Origin: Ampelocalamus luodianensis
Taxonomy: Eukaryota > Streptophyta > Magnoliopsida > Poales > Poaceae
Direction: 5' to 3'
NCBI GenBank assembly: GCA_036346255.1
Contig: CM070625.1
Location: 17,879,488-17,943,487 of the forward strand
Length of the DNA: 64,000 nucleotides
Both the position numbers and the translations under genes were made by a program. This document shows, one piece after another, positions 35,821-49,093 of the stretch; positions within the stretch are counted from its first letter, which is position 1; every line of letters begins with the position of its first letter. A model generated the notes under the pieces. The model saw nothing but the letters and a program-made list of their open reading frames with translations. It had not been told where the DNA came from and did no database searches.

Positions 35821-36304
35821 TGTTGGAATTGAAGCTCTCAACTCTCAATCTTTATCACAGAGATGTATACACATGCATATGAGATAAGCATACATACACA
35901 CGAATGGGAGGCGCAGTGGGACTACATTTCTCTTCTCTGATATTACATTACTTGCGTACTAGATACAACCAAAGCTAAATAGACTTACACTGGGGATTAA
36001 CAACCACTGCAGTCCACCTGACTTCCTAGATTAGTGCATGGACTCTCGCTCGGAGCAACAAACTTACAAACTGAGTCTTGTGCCATGCACCTACACGAAC
36101 TAACACTAACCGGCTAAGACTCAGTACTAGTGCATGACATCAAACAAACTAAGTACTTGGTCCACTAACAAGCAGGACCGAATCCTATGCCATGACCACA
36201 ACGTGCATCTGACCAAAACATCTACATGTGCGAGCTAGTCCCTACATGCAGCTACATGCAACACTAGATGCAAAACTACTACTTTGTCAAGATTAAACCC
36301 AACA
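35821..36304 (-). repeat. 5' LTR of the coding-less element
   Basis: The uninterrupted 484-bp LTR copy. It contains a short segment (near 36090, CACCTACACG) missing from the left copy. Confidence 0.87.
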
Positions 36305-37107
36305 CCCATTTCATTTCTCAGCCAAGAGCATCCCCTCATAAACCTCCTTTCTCATAGAAGCTCCCACAAAGCTTTCCCCAGCAAGAGCACAAAGCCAAAG
36401 CTCCAACTCTCAAGCTTTCTTCCTCACATCACACATCCACAACCAAGAACAAGCCAAACACCATTGCCTCACAAGGCATAGCAAGAACCCAAGGCAAGAA
36501 CAAGCAAAACTTCATCACCATCCACCATCCAGACCGCAGAGAGTGAAGGAAGAAGGGAGCAAAGGTGAATAGGAAGACCAAGGGGAGCTGGATCGGCGTC
36601 ATCGACGGCTTCGAATTAGCAAGAACAACAGGGACCAAAAGTGACCAAAGGAGCACCAGAAAGCACCACAACCACCATCCACTGCCGTTCCATACCCAAC
36701 CCAAGCCAGCAAAGGTAACCCCATTCATGCTCACTTTGATTACTTTGCCCAACTAGAACCACCCATGGAAACCAACTCCTTGTACAGAAGGCACATCCCA
36801 CTGTCACCATTTTCCCTACTATCATTTTTACCCAAGTCTAACCTCACCTCATGAACTCAAATCCATTCACAGAGCACTAACAATAGCTCTCAAAGCATCC
36901 TAGTATCCATCACAGAGCAAGGGGAGGGATCAAGGAGTAGAGAGGAAGGGGGGTTGTACCTTAGTGCGAGCCGCGACCGAACCTCCACCACCACCAGTAG
37001 CAAGCCACCCCATCACCATGAATCATGCATGCACGAACATCAGGGAAACCACCTCCATCACAGCACCCATGCATGAGCACAAGGCAAAACCCACATCAGT
37101 GAGTATC

Positions 37108-40100
37108 TGTCGAACCCGGGAGCGAAGGATCCTGAATTCTCTGTGTTCAAACACCAGTCCAGGATTTCCAGTGTACACAGTTTCACAAAAATGAATATCA
37201 CATTCATATCACGAAAACGTAAATGGCATTAAATAAATAACTGCTTAATACAAAAGAGTCCGAATAATAATATCAAATGTCAAATGATAAACACAATGAA
37301 ATAACATAATAGTGGGAGCCACACGATGCGCCACAGCAATCGTCTGGTCAAAGGCCTACTCGTCCGGTCCTCACCGTCAAGATAGCAGCTTTCTCCGAAT
37401 AAGATTTATTCAAAGAAGAGTGAGCACTACTACCGTGCTCGCAAGTCACACCCAATATTGATTTTAAATGCATGCATAAGGAAACAAGTGAGTATGGCAG
37501 GGGTTGTTTTGCATAAACAAAGATTTTCAGCTTGGATAAGTATAGTAGTTTCTAAGGCAATTTTATACTACTGATAAAATCATATTTTGAAATGACCATG
37601 ATATAGTGTGGATAACCTCCAAGGATAAAGTGAAGGATCCTCCTAACACTTGGCTTCCCGCCTAAATTTTCATAAGGATTAGCCATCCTCAACATTTAAT
37701 AAAGCATTTTAAAACCAAAAACAATTTAACTTTAAGTGGCCCCGCTAGCATGTCCATGACCATGACGCGCTATTCGAATAGTTTCTACTCGCAGAGTTGG
37801 TACAACTTTACCCACACGAGGTGACATGCTCGTTATGTCGCCAATTCACGCTTAGTAGGCGTGTGATCGAGCAATTACCATGAGGCCTTTACAATGTTTT
37901 ACCCTAGTACATTCATGCCCGCTAAGGTTTCGCTCCTTTGAACTCGATCGCCCTCCTAAGCCCCTCTGCGCCAAGTGGGAATAAAACGCCTAACCGACAC
38001 CCACAAAATCACATGACATAAATATACTAGGACATCACAAATTAGTTAGCCAAATCCTGCCCATACAGACATGTGGTGGTACGTTATGGCATAGCAATAA
38101 GCGGCTCAAAGACCGGTCCTCAATTGACTTAAGGCCATTCCTACAACCCATGGGCCTTGATCTTAACCAGATCAAACCTGCATAAACTCGCACTCCACCA
38201 TTCACCATTTCGCCAAGTCCAAACCCATTTTGATTTTATTTTGAATAAAACTTCATTTATAAACTCATGTGGTAAAACAATACCACAATAACAAGTTTGA
38301 AAACAATTTGTAGAAATCTGGTGTAAACCCTCCCAAATTATGTAAATGTGGACTAAGCTTGGCTAAGCATATATTTAAATTTTGGTAATATCTTGCCTAT
38401 GGTATCAAGGTAGTCAGATACAACATTCAAATTTGGCCATACAATAACATATGGAATTAACTATACGTAAAACATGATATTAAAATATTTATAACAACAT
38501 ATGCATGCAATAAGGAATTTAAAAAAAAAACTGAAAATAACTTAAAATAATAGGGGCAATATGTTCAATGGTGTAACTTGCCTTGGTCGATGTCTTGAAA
38601 TTCTAAATCTTCAGATTGATCGAACTCTCCGGAGTCGTCGAATTCTATACGCGAAAATACGACAAATTCAATATGCAAATTCAAATAAATTCACAAACCT
38701 AGCTCAAATTAACTGCAAACTGAAATATTTTGGTTTAGATAGCTAGATTATAATTTTATATAAATTTTGCAATTTGAATCACTCAATTTGGAGTTCATAT
38801 GCAAAAGTTATGAATTTTTGAAATTTATACCTAAATCTGAAATTTTATTGAATTTCGCAATTATTTTCCTCGAAAATCCATTTATCGCGCAATGATTACA
38901 TCAGCCATGATTTCGGAAAATAAAAGATTTAAAAGTATTCTGACAGGTGGGCCCCACGAGTCAGTGACTCGGCCCATGTGGACCAAGTCCACTGAGCTTT
39001 GGGACGACGGGCGCGGTGGACTGGCCACGTGTGTGTGTGTGGCGCCGATCGAACGCCGCGCAGCGCCACGCAGCGTATGGTGATGTGGCGCCTAGGTGGC
39101 AAAGCCACGCGGCGTGAACGGCGGCGACGCGGACGCGCCGACAACGACGATCGGCGCTCTCCGCGAGGTGAGTGGTCGCAACTTGTAGAGGGGATAAAGC
39201 GAACACGATGGTACCGCTTTTGGACACGAATGGTCGCCGAGTTGACCGGCGCGAGCTTTGGGCGCGAGAGGTTCGGTGTTGACGACAACGGAGTTCCGGT
39301 GGCGCCCGAGTGATGAAGGGTCCCCGAGGTGGCTCGGTGTCGGTGAAGACGATGGCGCACCACCACGGCGGCTTGGCGACGTTGACGGTGGCGAAACTTC
39401 GAGTTTTTCCGCGGCGGCGAAAACCCTAAACTCACGATTACGGTGGCGGTAGAGCTCAGCGGAAATGAGAGTTCAGAGATGAGATGAGAGCGTAAATGCG
39501 CTCCCGTGGTGCCTTTATAGGGGCTAGGTGGCGTGGGAGGTGGGGGTCGTGGCGGCGGTTGCGGCGTCGTGGCGAAACCGTCGCGAGAAGAGGGGAGACG
39601 TGGGGAAAAAGTGGCGAGGTGGATGTGATCGTGCGCACGCCGCGGGAAGTCGGGCGTGCGAGGAGACCGTTAGCGGCTCGTGCGCGCGGAATGGCGGGCG
39701 TCGCTGCGCGCGCGAGGAAGAAGAAGGCGAGGAAGACGATGGTCGCGGGCCGTCCAATTTTCAACGCACGGCCGAGATTAGATCCGCGGCGTAAGTGAAT
39801 CTCGGGGCACTGTTGGATTAAGATCGCGCGGCCGGATTTGACCGAGCGGCGGTAAGTGAAAATTTGGCGCGCCGTTGATTAAGATTGCACGCTCACATCG
39901 CTTATAACATTCGGACCGCGCGGTGATTGTATAAGATCCCGACCGCCGTGCACGATCGAGCGGTGGAGATCTGGAAGGTGCGTGTGTGCGTTGCGCGCGT
40001 TGGATTAAGATCCAACGGCGGATGAGGAGGTGAGAGAGAGGGTGCGATGGTCGGTCATGCGGGCGCACATGGGGGTGAGTTTGGGCCGAGCCTTTGGGTT

Positions 40101-40390
40101 TACCCAAACACCGCTTAGAGATTTTCTTTGCTTTTCTATTTGTTTTAATTCTAATAAATCATAATAGCTTTAGAAAATAGCAAAATACTTCCAAAATTAT
40201 GGAAAAATCACGAAATTCCTACACTCATTCTCGACTTAATAAAATTATTTCCAACTATTTGTTGGCTTTTAATTTTGCAAGTAAATTTGTTTTAGCTTTA
40301 AAATATTTATAAAAGCTTTTGAAAATTCAGAAAACCACAAACATAAATAAACTTTTAAAATTTACTGAAATTGAAATTTGGGTTGTTACA
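37108..40390 (-). repeat. Gypsy 3' LTR
   Basis: 3283 bp. On the minus strand it starts TGTAACAACCC and ends GGGTTCGACA. A CTATAAAGGC sequence near 39520 (minus strand) is a promoter candidate; the GC-rich transcribed leader follows it. It contains the GCTATTCGAATAG box near 37770. Confidence 0.92.
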
Positions 40391-40970
40391 AACCTACCTC
40401 TTAAGGGAATCTCGACCGAGATTCGTGGATTGGTCCGCAAAGAGATCGGGATAGTTGGTCTTGAGGTCTTCTTCTTTTCCCATGTGGCTTCACTCTGGGT
40501 GATGACTCCACCGCACCTTGTATGATCCGATGATTCGCTTAGTGACTCTCTCATGACATCCGTAATCTTGATTGGTCGCTTCACGTAGGTGAGATCTTCT
40601 CAAGATCGAAACTTTCCAAGAAGGTATGGTCTTCGCGCTTGCAAGCATTTCTCAATCGGGATACATGGAAGACATCGTGCACAATGGACAAGGCTTCGTA
40701 GCTCAAGCCGATATGCCACTTCACCTCTTTTGGCTAGAATTTTGTATGGCCCCACAAATCAGGTGCGAGTTTTCCTTTGTTCTAATCTTCTTACTCCTCC
40801 GAGTGGAGTGACCTGAGATAGACCAAGTCTCCTACCTCAAAGTTTAGATCCTCCGACGGTTATCAAGATAACTCTTTGTCGGGTTTGTGCCACTTTCGAG
40901 ATGTTCCCTTATAGCTTTGACCTTACTTTCTCGCTCTTTGATTATCTCAGTCCAAAGAGTTGATGCTCTC

Positions 40971-41537
40971 CTACTTCATCCCACGTATGGAGTTCGCATT
41001 TTCGCCATACAATGCTTCAAAAGGAGCCATTTGCAAACTAGCTTGATGGCTATTGTTATACGAGAATTCTGCATACGGCAAATTCTTGTCCCAACTTTGT
41101 CCAAATTCCAAGGCACAGGCTCGGAGCATATCTTCGAGGACTTGATTGGTGCGTTCCGTCTGACCATCTGTCTGAGGATGATAGGTTGTACTGAAGTTGA
41201 GTCTGGTGCCTAAGGCTTCATGCAGACTCTGCCAGAATCTTGATGTAAACTGAGAACCTCTGTCGGACACAATTTTCTTGGGTACCCCGTGTAGACAAAC
41301 AATCCTAGCCACATATAACTCTGCCAATTGACTGCTTCTGTATGTAGTCTTAATGGGAATAAAGTGAGCTACTTTGGTCAACCGATCAACTATCACCCAG
41401 ATAGAATCATATCCTGATTGGGTCCTAGGAAGTCCGGTGATGAAGTCCATGCCAATCTCTTCCCACTTCCATTCTGGAATTGGTAGTGGCTGCAATACCC
41501 ACTGGTCTCGATGTTCGCGCTTAACTCGACGACACAC
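40971..41537 (-). pseudogene. Gypsy integrase segment, still open
   Basis: 189 codons without interruption. It has the end of the zinc-finger region, then the catalytic triad in its usual contexts: GMDFITGLP (Asp), VSDRGSQF (Asp) and QTDGQTERTN (Glu), then FSYNNSHQ and APFEALYG. The frame is lost just after the last motif. Downstream, 40391-40970 retains the GPYKI..VAYRLELP and VRWSHHPE-like/EATWE pieces of a chromovirus C-terminus in several frames. Confidence 0.88.
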
Positions 41538-42356
41538 ATCACAAAGAAAGCATTTAACTCAAGATTTCTCGCTTCTGTCGACCCACCGATTTCTCCTTCG
41601 GATCCCGGTACATCTTGGTGCTTCCGGTGAATGGAGTAAGGCGTTTCATGAGCCTCCTTCGAATTGATTGTTTTAACTCCTGTTGGTTAGGTACACAAAT
41701 GCGGTTCTCAAACCACACGCCTCCTTGTTCATCTTCGCCAATCTCGGGCCTTGCCTCTTCGCATATTCTTCTTGATCTCCTTGTTGTCATCATCTTCTAG
41801 TTGTTTTTCTCTCGATCGACTTTGAAGAGTCGGTTGTACTTCCAAAGCATTCACACAACCTTGACCGACAATCTCCAAGTTTAGACGCTCCATTCTTCAT
41901 GTAGTTCTTTGTTCTCCTTCCGCACCATCATGGTATTGCAATAGGCCTTTCGCTCGTGGCATCCGCAACTACATTTGCTTTGCTCGGTGATAATGGATTC
42001 CAAGATCATAATCTTTTATCAACTCTAACCATCTTCTCTGCCAAGGTTTAATTCGCTGTGTGAATATATACTTCAAACTCTTGTGATTTGTGAAAATCTC
42101 ACAATGTTACCAATGAGATAATACCGCCAGATCTTCAAGGCATGCACAATCGCCGCTAACCTGCATCATGGGTTGATAATTCCCTTCATGTGGCCTCAAT
42201 CGCCTCGATGCATACGCTACTACCTTGCCTTCCTCGCATCAATACGCATCCGAGACCTTGACGGGATGCGCCGCAGAAGATCTCAAATCTTTATGGATAT
42301 CGTAAAACTAACACAGTGCCGAGACCAATCTCCTCTTCGTGTCTTGAAAACTTTCT

Positions 42357-43300
42357 TCACAGCATCCGTCCAATCAAACTTCTTCTCCTTCTTCGAAGTT
42401 GAGTCATGGGTCTTGCAATCTTAGAGAAATTTTCAATGAACTCGCGGTAATAACCCGCTAGTCCAAGGAAACTTCTCACTTGGTGATCGCCCCGGTTGCT
42501 TCCAATCGACATCGCTTCAACCTTGGCAGATCTACCGCAATTCCTCCCGCCGACACAATATGTCCAAGGAATGCCACTTGACTTAGCCAAAATTCACTTT
42601 TGCTGAATTTAGCATAAAGTCGATGTTCTCGAGCTTGTCCAAGATCATCCTCGATATGCTTCTCGTGTTCCTCTTCATCCTTCGAGTAGATGAGAATGTC
42701 ATCGATGAAAACAACCACAAACTTATCCAGAATTCCATGAACACTTTGTTCATCATATTCATGAAATAAGCGGGCGTTCACAAACCGAATGACATCATCA
42801 GAACTCGCATATCCATATCCGTGGTGAAAGTCGTCTTCGAATATCTTCTCGATCCGATCTTCGCTGGTGATAGCTCGATCTCAAATCAATCTTCGAGAAG
42901 ACACTTGCTCTTTCAAATGATCGAATGATCATCTATCCCGGTAAAGGATATTTGTTCTTGATCGCCACCTCATTGAGTGATCTCGTAATCAACACACATT
43001 CTCATGCTATTGTCCTTTTTCTTGACGAACAAGACCGGTGCTCCCAAGGTGATGAACTGGTCTGATGTAACCTCGCTTCGCAGCTTCTTCTATCTGCTTT
43101 CTTCAATTCCGCTAACTCATTAGCCGGCATTCTATAGGTCGCCGATATTGGAGTTGTCCCGGACTAAGTCAATTAAGAACATGACGCCCGATCCGTGGCA
43201 TGCCGTAATTCATCAGAAAGACATCGGCATATTCTCGGACTACGTGTATGTCTTCAAGTTTCACTTCCTTCATGCCGTGGTGAGATAGAACTTCCATTGG
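42357..43300 (-). pseudogene. Gypsy reverse transcriptase remnants
   Basis: The catalytic FIDDILIYSKDEEEHEKH is clear near 42655-42720, followed by the FLGHIVSAGGI box and the VRSFLGLAGYYREFIENFSK connection segment near 42410-42480. Upstream RT motifs and protease, up to about 43300, are heavily frameshifted. Confidence 0.82.
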
Positions 43301-43609
43301 TGCAGTCTTGGGTTTGAACTCAATCAAATTCCTTCTCCATTTGTGAGAGTGATAGACCTATTGGCACGATCTATTTGTCCATGATTCTTGGCTAACCATC
43401 CATTCCAAGAATAACGCCCGACATTTGGGAATGCAAGACTATCAAGTCCGCTAGGAAGGATACTCCGATATTTTAAGGGTGAGGTTCGCATAAAGAACTA
43501 GTTCTCATTTCGAGCCCGGGAATGGATTATCATGGATTTGCTAAGGAAGATATCGTAACCCATTTTTGCCCACAAATTTATTTGACACGAAAGAATGCGA
43601 AGCTCGGAA

Positions 43610-44760
43610 TCAAATAGTAATCAAGTCGGTATTGAATTGACAAGAAACATACCAAGCACAACATCCGTGCTTGCTGGGCTTCTCGGCGTGACGTGGTTCA
43701 CACGCCCTTGATGAACTGCCTTTGACGGCTGCGCGCGCCGCCGGTGTGGGCTCTGGTGTTGGCTTGAAGACGCCACGCTGCCGCTTCTTGGGGCATCTGT
43801 TGGCATAGTGGTCTGTTTCATTGCAGTGGAAACAGTCACCTCGCACCGAGGGGCGGAGCTCTTCACAAATTGTCCTCCGCTGATGCGCCGCGGAAGTTGG
43901 AGGTGTTGGGGCGCCGATTCTGCACCGGCTCTAGATGTGGAAGATCGAACTTCCCACGCCGCGGTGGTTGCGGCCGAATGAAACGAGGCTTGGGAAAGCC
44001 TCTGCGTTGAACTCGGGCGCCATCCTCCGCTATGTTCTCCATCTCGTGATGCTTGGCCTCCCGGCGGATCGCCTTGTCCACCAACCGTTGGAAGTCGGTG
44101 AAGTTCGGGAGATGAGTTGGACAGAGATATCGCCGTTGAGTCCTCCAGAACCTTTCTTGCCGTTCTTCATCTCGCCACATCACCGGGGCATAGCGAGCTA
44201 GCCGGTTGAAACGGTGGAGATATTCGCCACCGAAGCGATTGCCTTGGCGAGTGCATGAAACTCCTTCTTCTTCGGTGTCATCATGCCGGCAGGATGTGGG
44301 CATGACGGAAGGCTCACAAACTCGCCCCACGAGATGGCCCGGGCATTGGCGTGGGAGATGCGTAAATTGTCCCACCATTCTCGAGGTGGTCCGTTGAGTG
44401 ATGAGTGGCGAGCAGGACCTCTCGCGATCCGTGCATTGTGCGATGTCCGCTTCTTTCGATGGCACGGCCAATCGCCGCATCCATCGACTTCGGTCTTCTT
44501 TGGAGAATGTCTGAGGACGATACGCATGAACTCCGGCATGGTCACGCTACCGAGAAAGGTGTGCTGCGTGCTCGAAAGGCGCGTAGCCGCCGTTCGTTGT
44601 TCGAGCGTTGTTGAGCGACTGAGCCAACAATTCAATAAGGTGAGTTTGATTGGCCATCATCTGTTGCCAATCCGGTCTTGTTGCTGGTGGTGGGGGAGTT
44701 TGCTGAACATGCTGCTCCTGATGGTCGGTATTTCGTTGTTCGACCTCTAGATGTCGCCAT
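43610..44760 (-). pseudogene. Gypsy gag with CCHC zinc knuckle, frameshifted
   Basis: The likely start is the ATG at 44760 (MATSRGRTT..). Capsid-like pieces follow in shifting frames (FLHTFNRLARYAPVMWRDEE-like, then DFQRLVDKAIRRE), ending with a zinc knuckle C-x2-C-x4-H-x4-C (CFHCNETDHYANRC) near 43800-43845. Several small indels break the frame. Confidence 0.75.
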
Positions 44761-45019
44761 TTCTGTAAGTGTGTTCACCATCTGCTTGAATTTTCCAAGG
44801 ACTTAGGAAAGAGAAGAAAAGGTTGCAGTAAGGGGAAGTAAATTTATATTAGCCCAAAAGCACACCAAAACAAGACAAAGAATCCAAATTTCTTTTTCAA
44901 AGTATTTCTTTATTTTATTCATTTGATTATGGCTACCACAAAAGGTTAGTAGCTCATAATTCGCAGCTAATCGAATAACTAGGGGGAAGCAAACATCTAA
45001 AATGGTGGAAGTAAAACAT

Positions 45020-45600
45020 CTATGGGGTGGATGGGGTGTAGTCGGGGGAGTTGCAGGTGCTGCCTTGGCCCTTTTTGTACAGAGCCAATTCAGCTTCTGC
45101 TGCCTTCAGCCTCTCCTCTGCAGCTTCTAGCCTCCCCTGAACGATAAACAGCTCGTCCAGGGTGTTGCCATAGGCGTAATCCATCGCCTTGGCTAACTCC
45201 ACCTGGTGGGTGATCTCCAGCATATCCTCATTCTCGACTGAGCTGAAGGCACTGCCTAGTCGAGTGGGGATGTGCATGGGATAGTACTGGAATGCAGTAT
45301 CCCGAAAATGGGCGTCGTAGGTGTAGCGAAGTCGGCGTACGGCTTCTCTTGCCGCATCTTGATGCCGCCTCGAAAGTCTCCCGACGCATTGGGCGTCGAA
45401 GATGTGGAAGGATGTATCCGCGCTAAGTTAGAGTAGAGGATAACCTCCACTCTCCAGCGCTCCCGCTGTCCCACGATATACTTGTATCCTTGGTATGTGG
45501 GTCTCTTCGTGAAACTCGATGTCGCATCATCTTCCATAGGATATCCGCCCATTCTCCAACAGAGACTCCATGGGAGATACTGGTCCTGTCTCGGCCATCT
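45020..45600 (-). pseudogene. Extra ORF between primer site and gag of the gypsy element
   Basis: Two overlapping minus-strand frames (45256-45552 and 45020-45277) look like one protein broken by a frameshift. Visible features are a YQGYKYIVGQRERWRVEV patch in the first part and, near the C-terminus, a charged heptad-like stretch (VQGRLEAAEERLKAAEAELA) that should form a coiled coil. A possible earlier ATG lies near 45598. It matches none of gag, PR, RT, RH or IN. I recall comparable pre-gag ORFs in some grass gypsy elements but cannot name a family. Confidence 0.55.
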
Positions 45601-45751
45601 ACAATTTTTAGAAAGGACAAGAGTTTAGAAATCTTTTTAATAGAGAAAGGAAGAGTAAGACTGGAAGACAGTAAATAGTTTGTAAATTTTTTTAAAAAAA
45701 TAGTCCTTAATGGTTTTACCAATTCTATCAGGCCCCGACCTACATCGATAT

Positions 45752-45763
45752 GGCTCGATACCA
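45752..45763 (-). promoter_or_regulatory. Gypsy primer-binding site
   Basis: The minus strand reads TGGTATCGAGCC, four bases from the 5' LTR end, complementary to the tRNA-Met 3' end. Confidence 0.8.
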
Positions 45764-45767
45764 CTTT

Positions 45768-48700
45768 TGTCGAACCCAGGGAGCGAAGGATCCCGAATTC
45801 TCTGTGTTCAAACACCAGTCCAGGATTTCCAGTGTACACAGTTTCACAAAAATGAATATCACATTCATATCACGAAAACGTAAATGGCATTAAATAAATA
45901 ACTGTTTAATACAAAAGAGTCTGAATAATAATATCAAATGTCAAATGATAAACACAGAGGAAATAACATAATAGTGGGAGCCACACGATGCGCCACAGGC
46001 AATTGTCTGGGTCAGAAGGCCTACTCGTCCGAGTCCTCACCGTCAAGATAGCAGTCTTCTCCTGAATAAGATTTATTCAGCAAGAGTGAGCACTACTACC
46101 GTGCTCGCAAGTCACACCCAATATTGAATTTAAATGCATGCATAAGGAAACAAGTGAGTATGGCAGGGGTTGTTTTGCATAAACAACATTTTCAGTTTGG
46201 ATAAGTATAGTAGTTTCTAAGGCAATTTTATACTACGGATAAAATCATATTTTGAAATGACCATGATATAGTGTGGATAACCTCCAAGGATAAAGTGAAG
46301 GATCCCCTCCTAACACTTGGCTTCCCGCCCAAATTTTCATAAGGATTAGCCATCCTCAACATTTAATAAAGCATTTTAAAACCAAAAATAATTTAACTTT
46401 AAGTGGCCCCGCTAGCATGTCCATGACCATGACGCGCTATTCGAATAGTTTCTACTCGCAGAGTTGGTACAACTTACCCACACGAGGTGACATGCTCGTT
46501 ATGTCGCCAATTCACGCTCCGTAGGCGTGTGACTGAGCAATTACCATGAGGCCTTTACAATGTTTTACCTAGTACATTCATGCCCGCTAAGGTTTCGCTC
46601 CTTTGAATCGACCGTCCTCCTAAGCCCTCTTGCGCCAAGTGGGAATAAAACGCCTAACCGACACCCACAAAATCACATGACATAAATATACTAGGACATC
46701 ACAAATTAGTTAGCCAAATCCTGCCCATACAGACATGTGGTGGTACGTTATGGCATAGCAATAAGCGGCTCAAAGACCGGTCCTCAATTGACTTGGCGTC
46801 ATTCCTACAACCCATGGGCCTTGATCTTAACAGATCAAACCGTGCATAAACTCGCACCCACCATTCCACCATTTCGCCCAAGTCCAAACTCATTTTGATT
46901 TTATTTTGAATAAAAACTTCATTTATAAACTCATGTGGTAAAACAATACCACAATAACAAGTTTGAAAACAATTTGTAGAAATCTGGTGTAAACCCTCCC
47001 AAATTATGTAAATGTGGACTAAGCTTGGCTAAGCATATATTTAAATTTTGGTAATATCTTGCCTATGGTATCAAGGTAGTCAGATACAACATTCAAATTT
47101 GGCCATACAATAACATATGGAATTAACTATACGTAAAACATGGTATTAAAATATTTATAACAACATATGCATGCAATAAGGAATTTTAAAAAAAAACTGA
47201 AAATAACTTAAAATAATAGGGGCAATATGGTCAATGGTGTAACTTGCCTTGGTCGATGTCTTGAAATTCTAAATCTTCAGATTGATCGAACTCTCCGGAG
47301 TCGTCGAATTCTATACGCGAAAATACGACAAATTCAATATGCAAATTCAAATAAATTCACAAACATAGCTCAAATTAACTCCAAACTGAAATATTTTGGT
47401 TTAGATAGCTAGATTATAATTTTATATAAATTTTGCAATTTGAATCACTCAATTTGGAGTTCATATGCAAAAGTTATGAATTTTTGAAGTTTATACCTAA
47501 ATCTGAAATTTTATTGAATTTCCAGAATTATTTTCCTACTGAAAATCCATTTATTACGCAATGATTACATCAGCTACAGTATTTCGGGAAATAAAAGATT
47601 TAAAAAGTATTCTGACAGGTGGGCCCCACGAGTCAGTGACTCGGCCCATGTGGACCAAGTCCACTGAGCTTTGGGACGACGGGCGCGGTGGACTGGCCAC
47701 GTGTGTGTGTGTGTGGCGCTGACTGGAACGCCGCGTGTGCGCCACGCAAGCAGAAGGGTGATGTGGCGCCTAGGTGGCAAAGCCACGTCGGCGTGAACGG
47801 CGGCGACGTTTTCGGACGCGGCCGACAACGACGATCGGCGGCTCTCCGGCGAGGGTGAGTGGTCGCAACTTGTAGAGGGGGATAAAGCGAACACGATGGT
47901 ACCGTTTTGGACGCGAATGGTCGCCCGAGTTGACCGGCGCGAGCTTTGGCGGCGGAGAGGTTCGGTGTTGACGACAACGAGTTCGGTGGCGCCCGGAGTG
48001 ATGAAGGGTCCCAAGGTGGCTCGGTGTCGGTGAAGACGATGGCGCGACCACGGCGGCTTGGCGACGTTGACGGTGGCGAACTTCGGAGTTTTTCCGCGGC
48101 GGCGAAAACCCTAAACTCACGACACGGTGGCGGTAGAGCTCAAGCGGAAATGAGAGTTGAGGAGATGAGATAAGAGCGAAATGCGCTCCGGTGGTGCCTT
48201 TATAGGGGCTAGGTGGCTCGAGGCGCGTGGGGAGGTGGGGTCGTGCGGCGGCGGCTGCGGCGTCGTGGCGAAACCGTCGCGAGAAGAGGGGAGACGTGGG
48301 GAAAAGTGGCGAGGTGGATGTGATCTCGCGCACGTCGCGGGAAGTCGGGCGTGCGAGGAGACCGTTAGCGGCTTCGGTGCGCGCGGAATGGCGGCGGTAT
48401 TGCGCGCGAGGAAGAAGAAGGCGAGGAAGACGATGGTGCGCGGCCGCCCAATTTTCAACGTCGGTCGAGATTAGATCCGCGGCGTAAGTGAATCTCGAGG
48501 CACTGTTGGATTAAGATCGCACGGCCGGGATTTGACCGAGCGGCGGTAAGTGAAAATTTGGCGCGCCGTTGATTAAGATCGCACGGCTCACATCGTTTAT
48601 AACATTCGACCGCGCGGTGATTGTATAAGATCCCCGACCGCCGTGCACGATCGAGCGGTGGAGATCGGAAGGGGTGCGTGTGTGCGTTGCGTGCGTTGGA

Positions 48701-49093
48701 TTAAGATCCAACGGCGGATGAGGAGGTGAGAGAGAGGGTGCGATGGTTGGTTGGCATGCGGGCGGGCATGGGGTGAGTTTGGGCCGAGCCTTTGGGTTTC
48801 TACCAAACATGTTAGAGATTTTCTTTGCTTTTCTATTTGTTTTAATTCTGATAAATCATAATAGCTTTAGAAAATAGCAAAATACTTCCAAAAATTATGG
48901 AAAAATTCACAGAAATTCCCACACTCATTCTGGACTTAATAAAATTATTTCCAACTATTTGTTGGCTTTTAATTTTGCAAGTAAATTTGTTTTAGCTTTA
49001 AAATATTTATAAAAAGCTTTTGAAAATTCAGGAAAAACCACAAACATAAATAAACTTTTAAATTTTACTGAAATTGAAATTTGGGCTGTTACA
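45768..49093 (-). repeat. Gypsy 5' LTR
   Basis: 3326 bp, colinear with 37108-40390 over its whole length. Differences include many 1-4 base indels, concentrated in the GC-rich part at about 47.6-48.8 kb. Confidence 0.92.

Larger units (their letters stand above)
31233..36304 (-). mobile_element. Coding-less LTR retrotransposon with a nested insertion
   Basis: The right LTR is 35821-36304 (484 bp). The left LTR is 31233-31471 plus 34881-35117 (476 bp), interrupted by the solo LTR 31472-34875. Both begin TGTTGGAATTGAAGC and end ..AACA. A minus-strand tRNA-Met primer site (35806-35818) sits two bases from the right LTR and a purine tract (AGGGGGGAAAA) sits beside the left LTR. Flanks are CCTAT and CCCAT, one mismatch. 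The interior is only about 700 bp (35118-35820) without gag or pol, so it is non-autonomous. Confidence 0.87.
37108..49093 (-). mobile_element. Complete gypsy chromovirus (Tekay/Del-like), defective
   Basis: A 12-kb element with LTRs 37108-40390 and 45768-49093 and exact GTATC duplications (37103-37107 and 49094-49098). A primer site at 45752-45763 and the domain order place it on the minus strand. From right to left: 5' LTR, primer site, extra ORF, gag with CCHC knuckle, RT, integrase, chromodomain-like C-terminus, purine tract, 3' LTR. The LTR size and the integrase and C-terminal style suggest the Tekay/Del chromoviruses (inferred). Most of the coding region is broken by small indels, although a 189-codon integrase segment is still open. 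It interrupts the large solo LTR. Confidence 0.92.
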
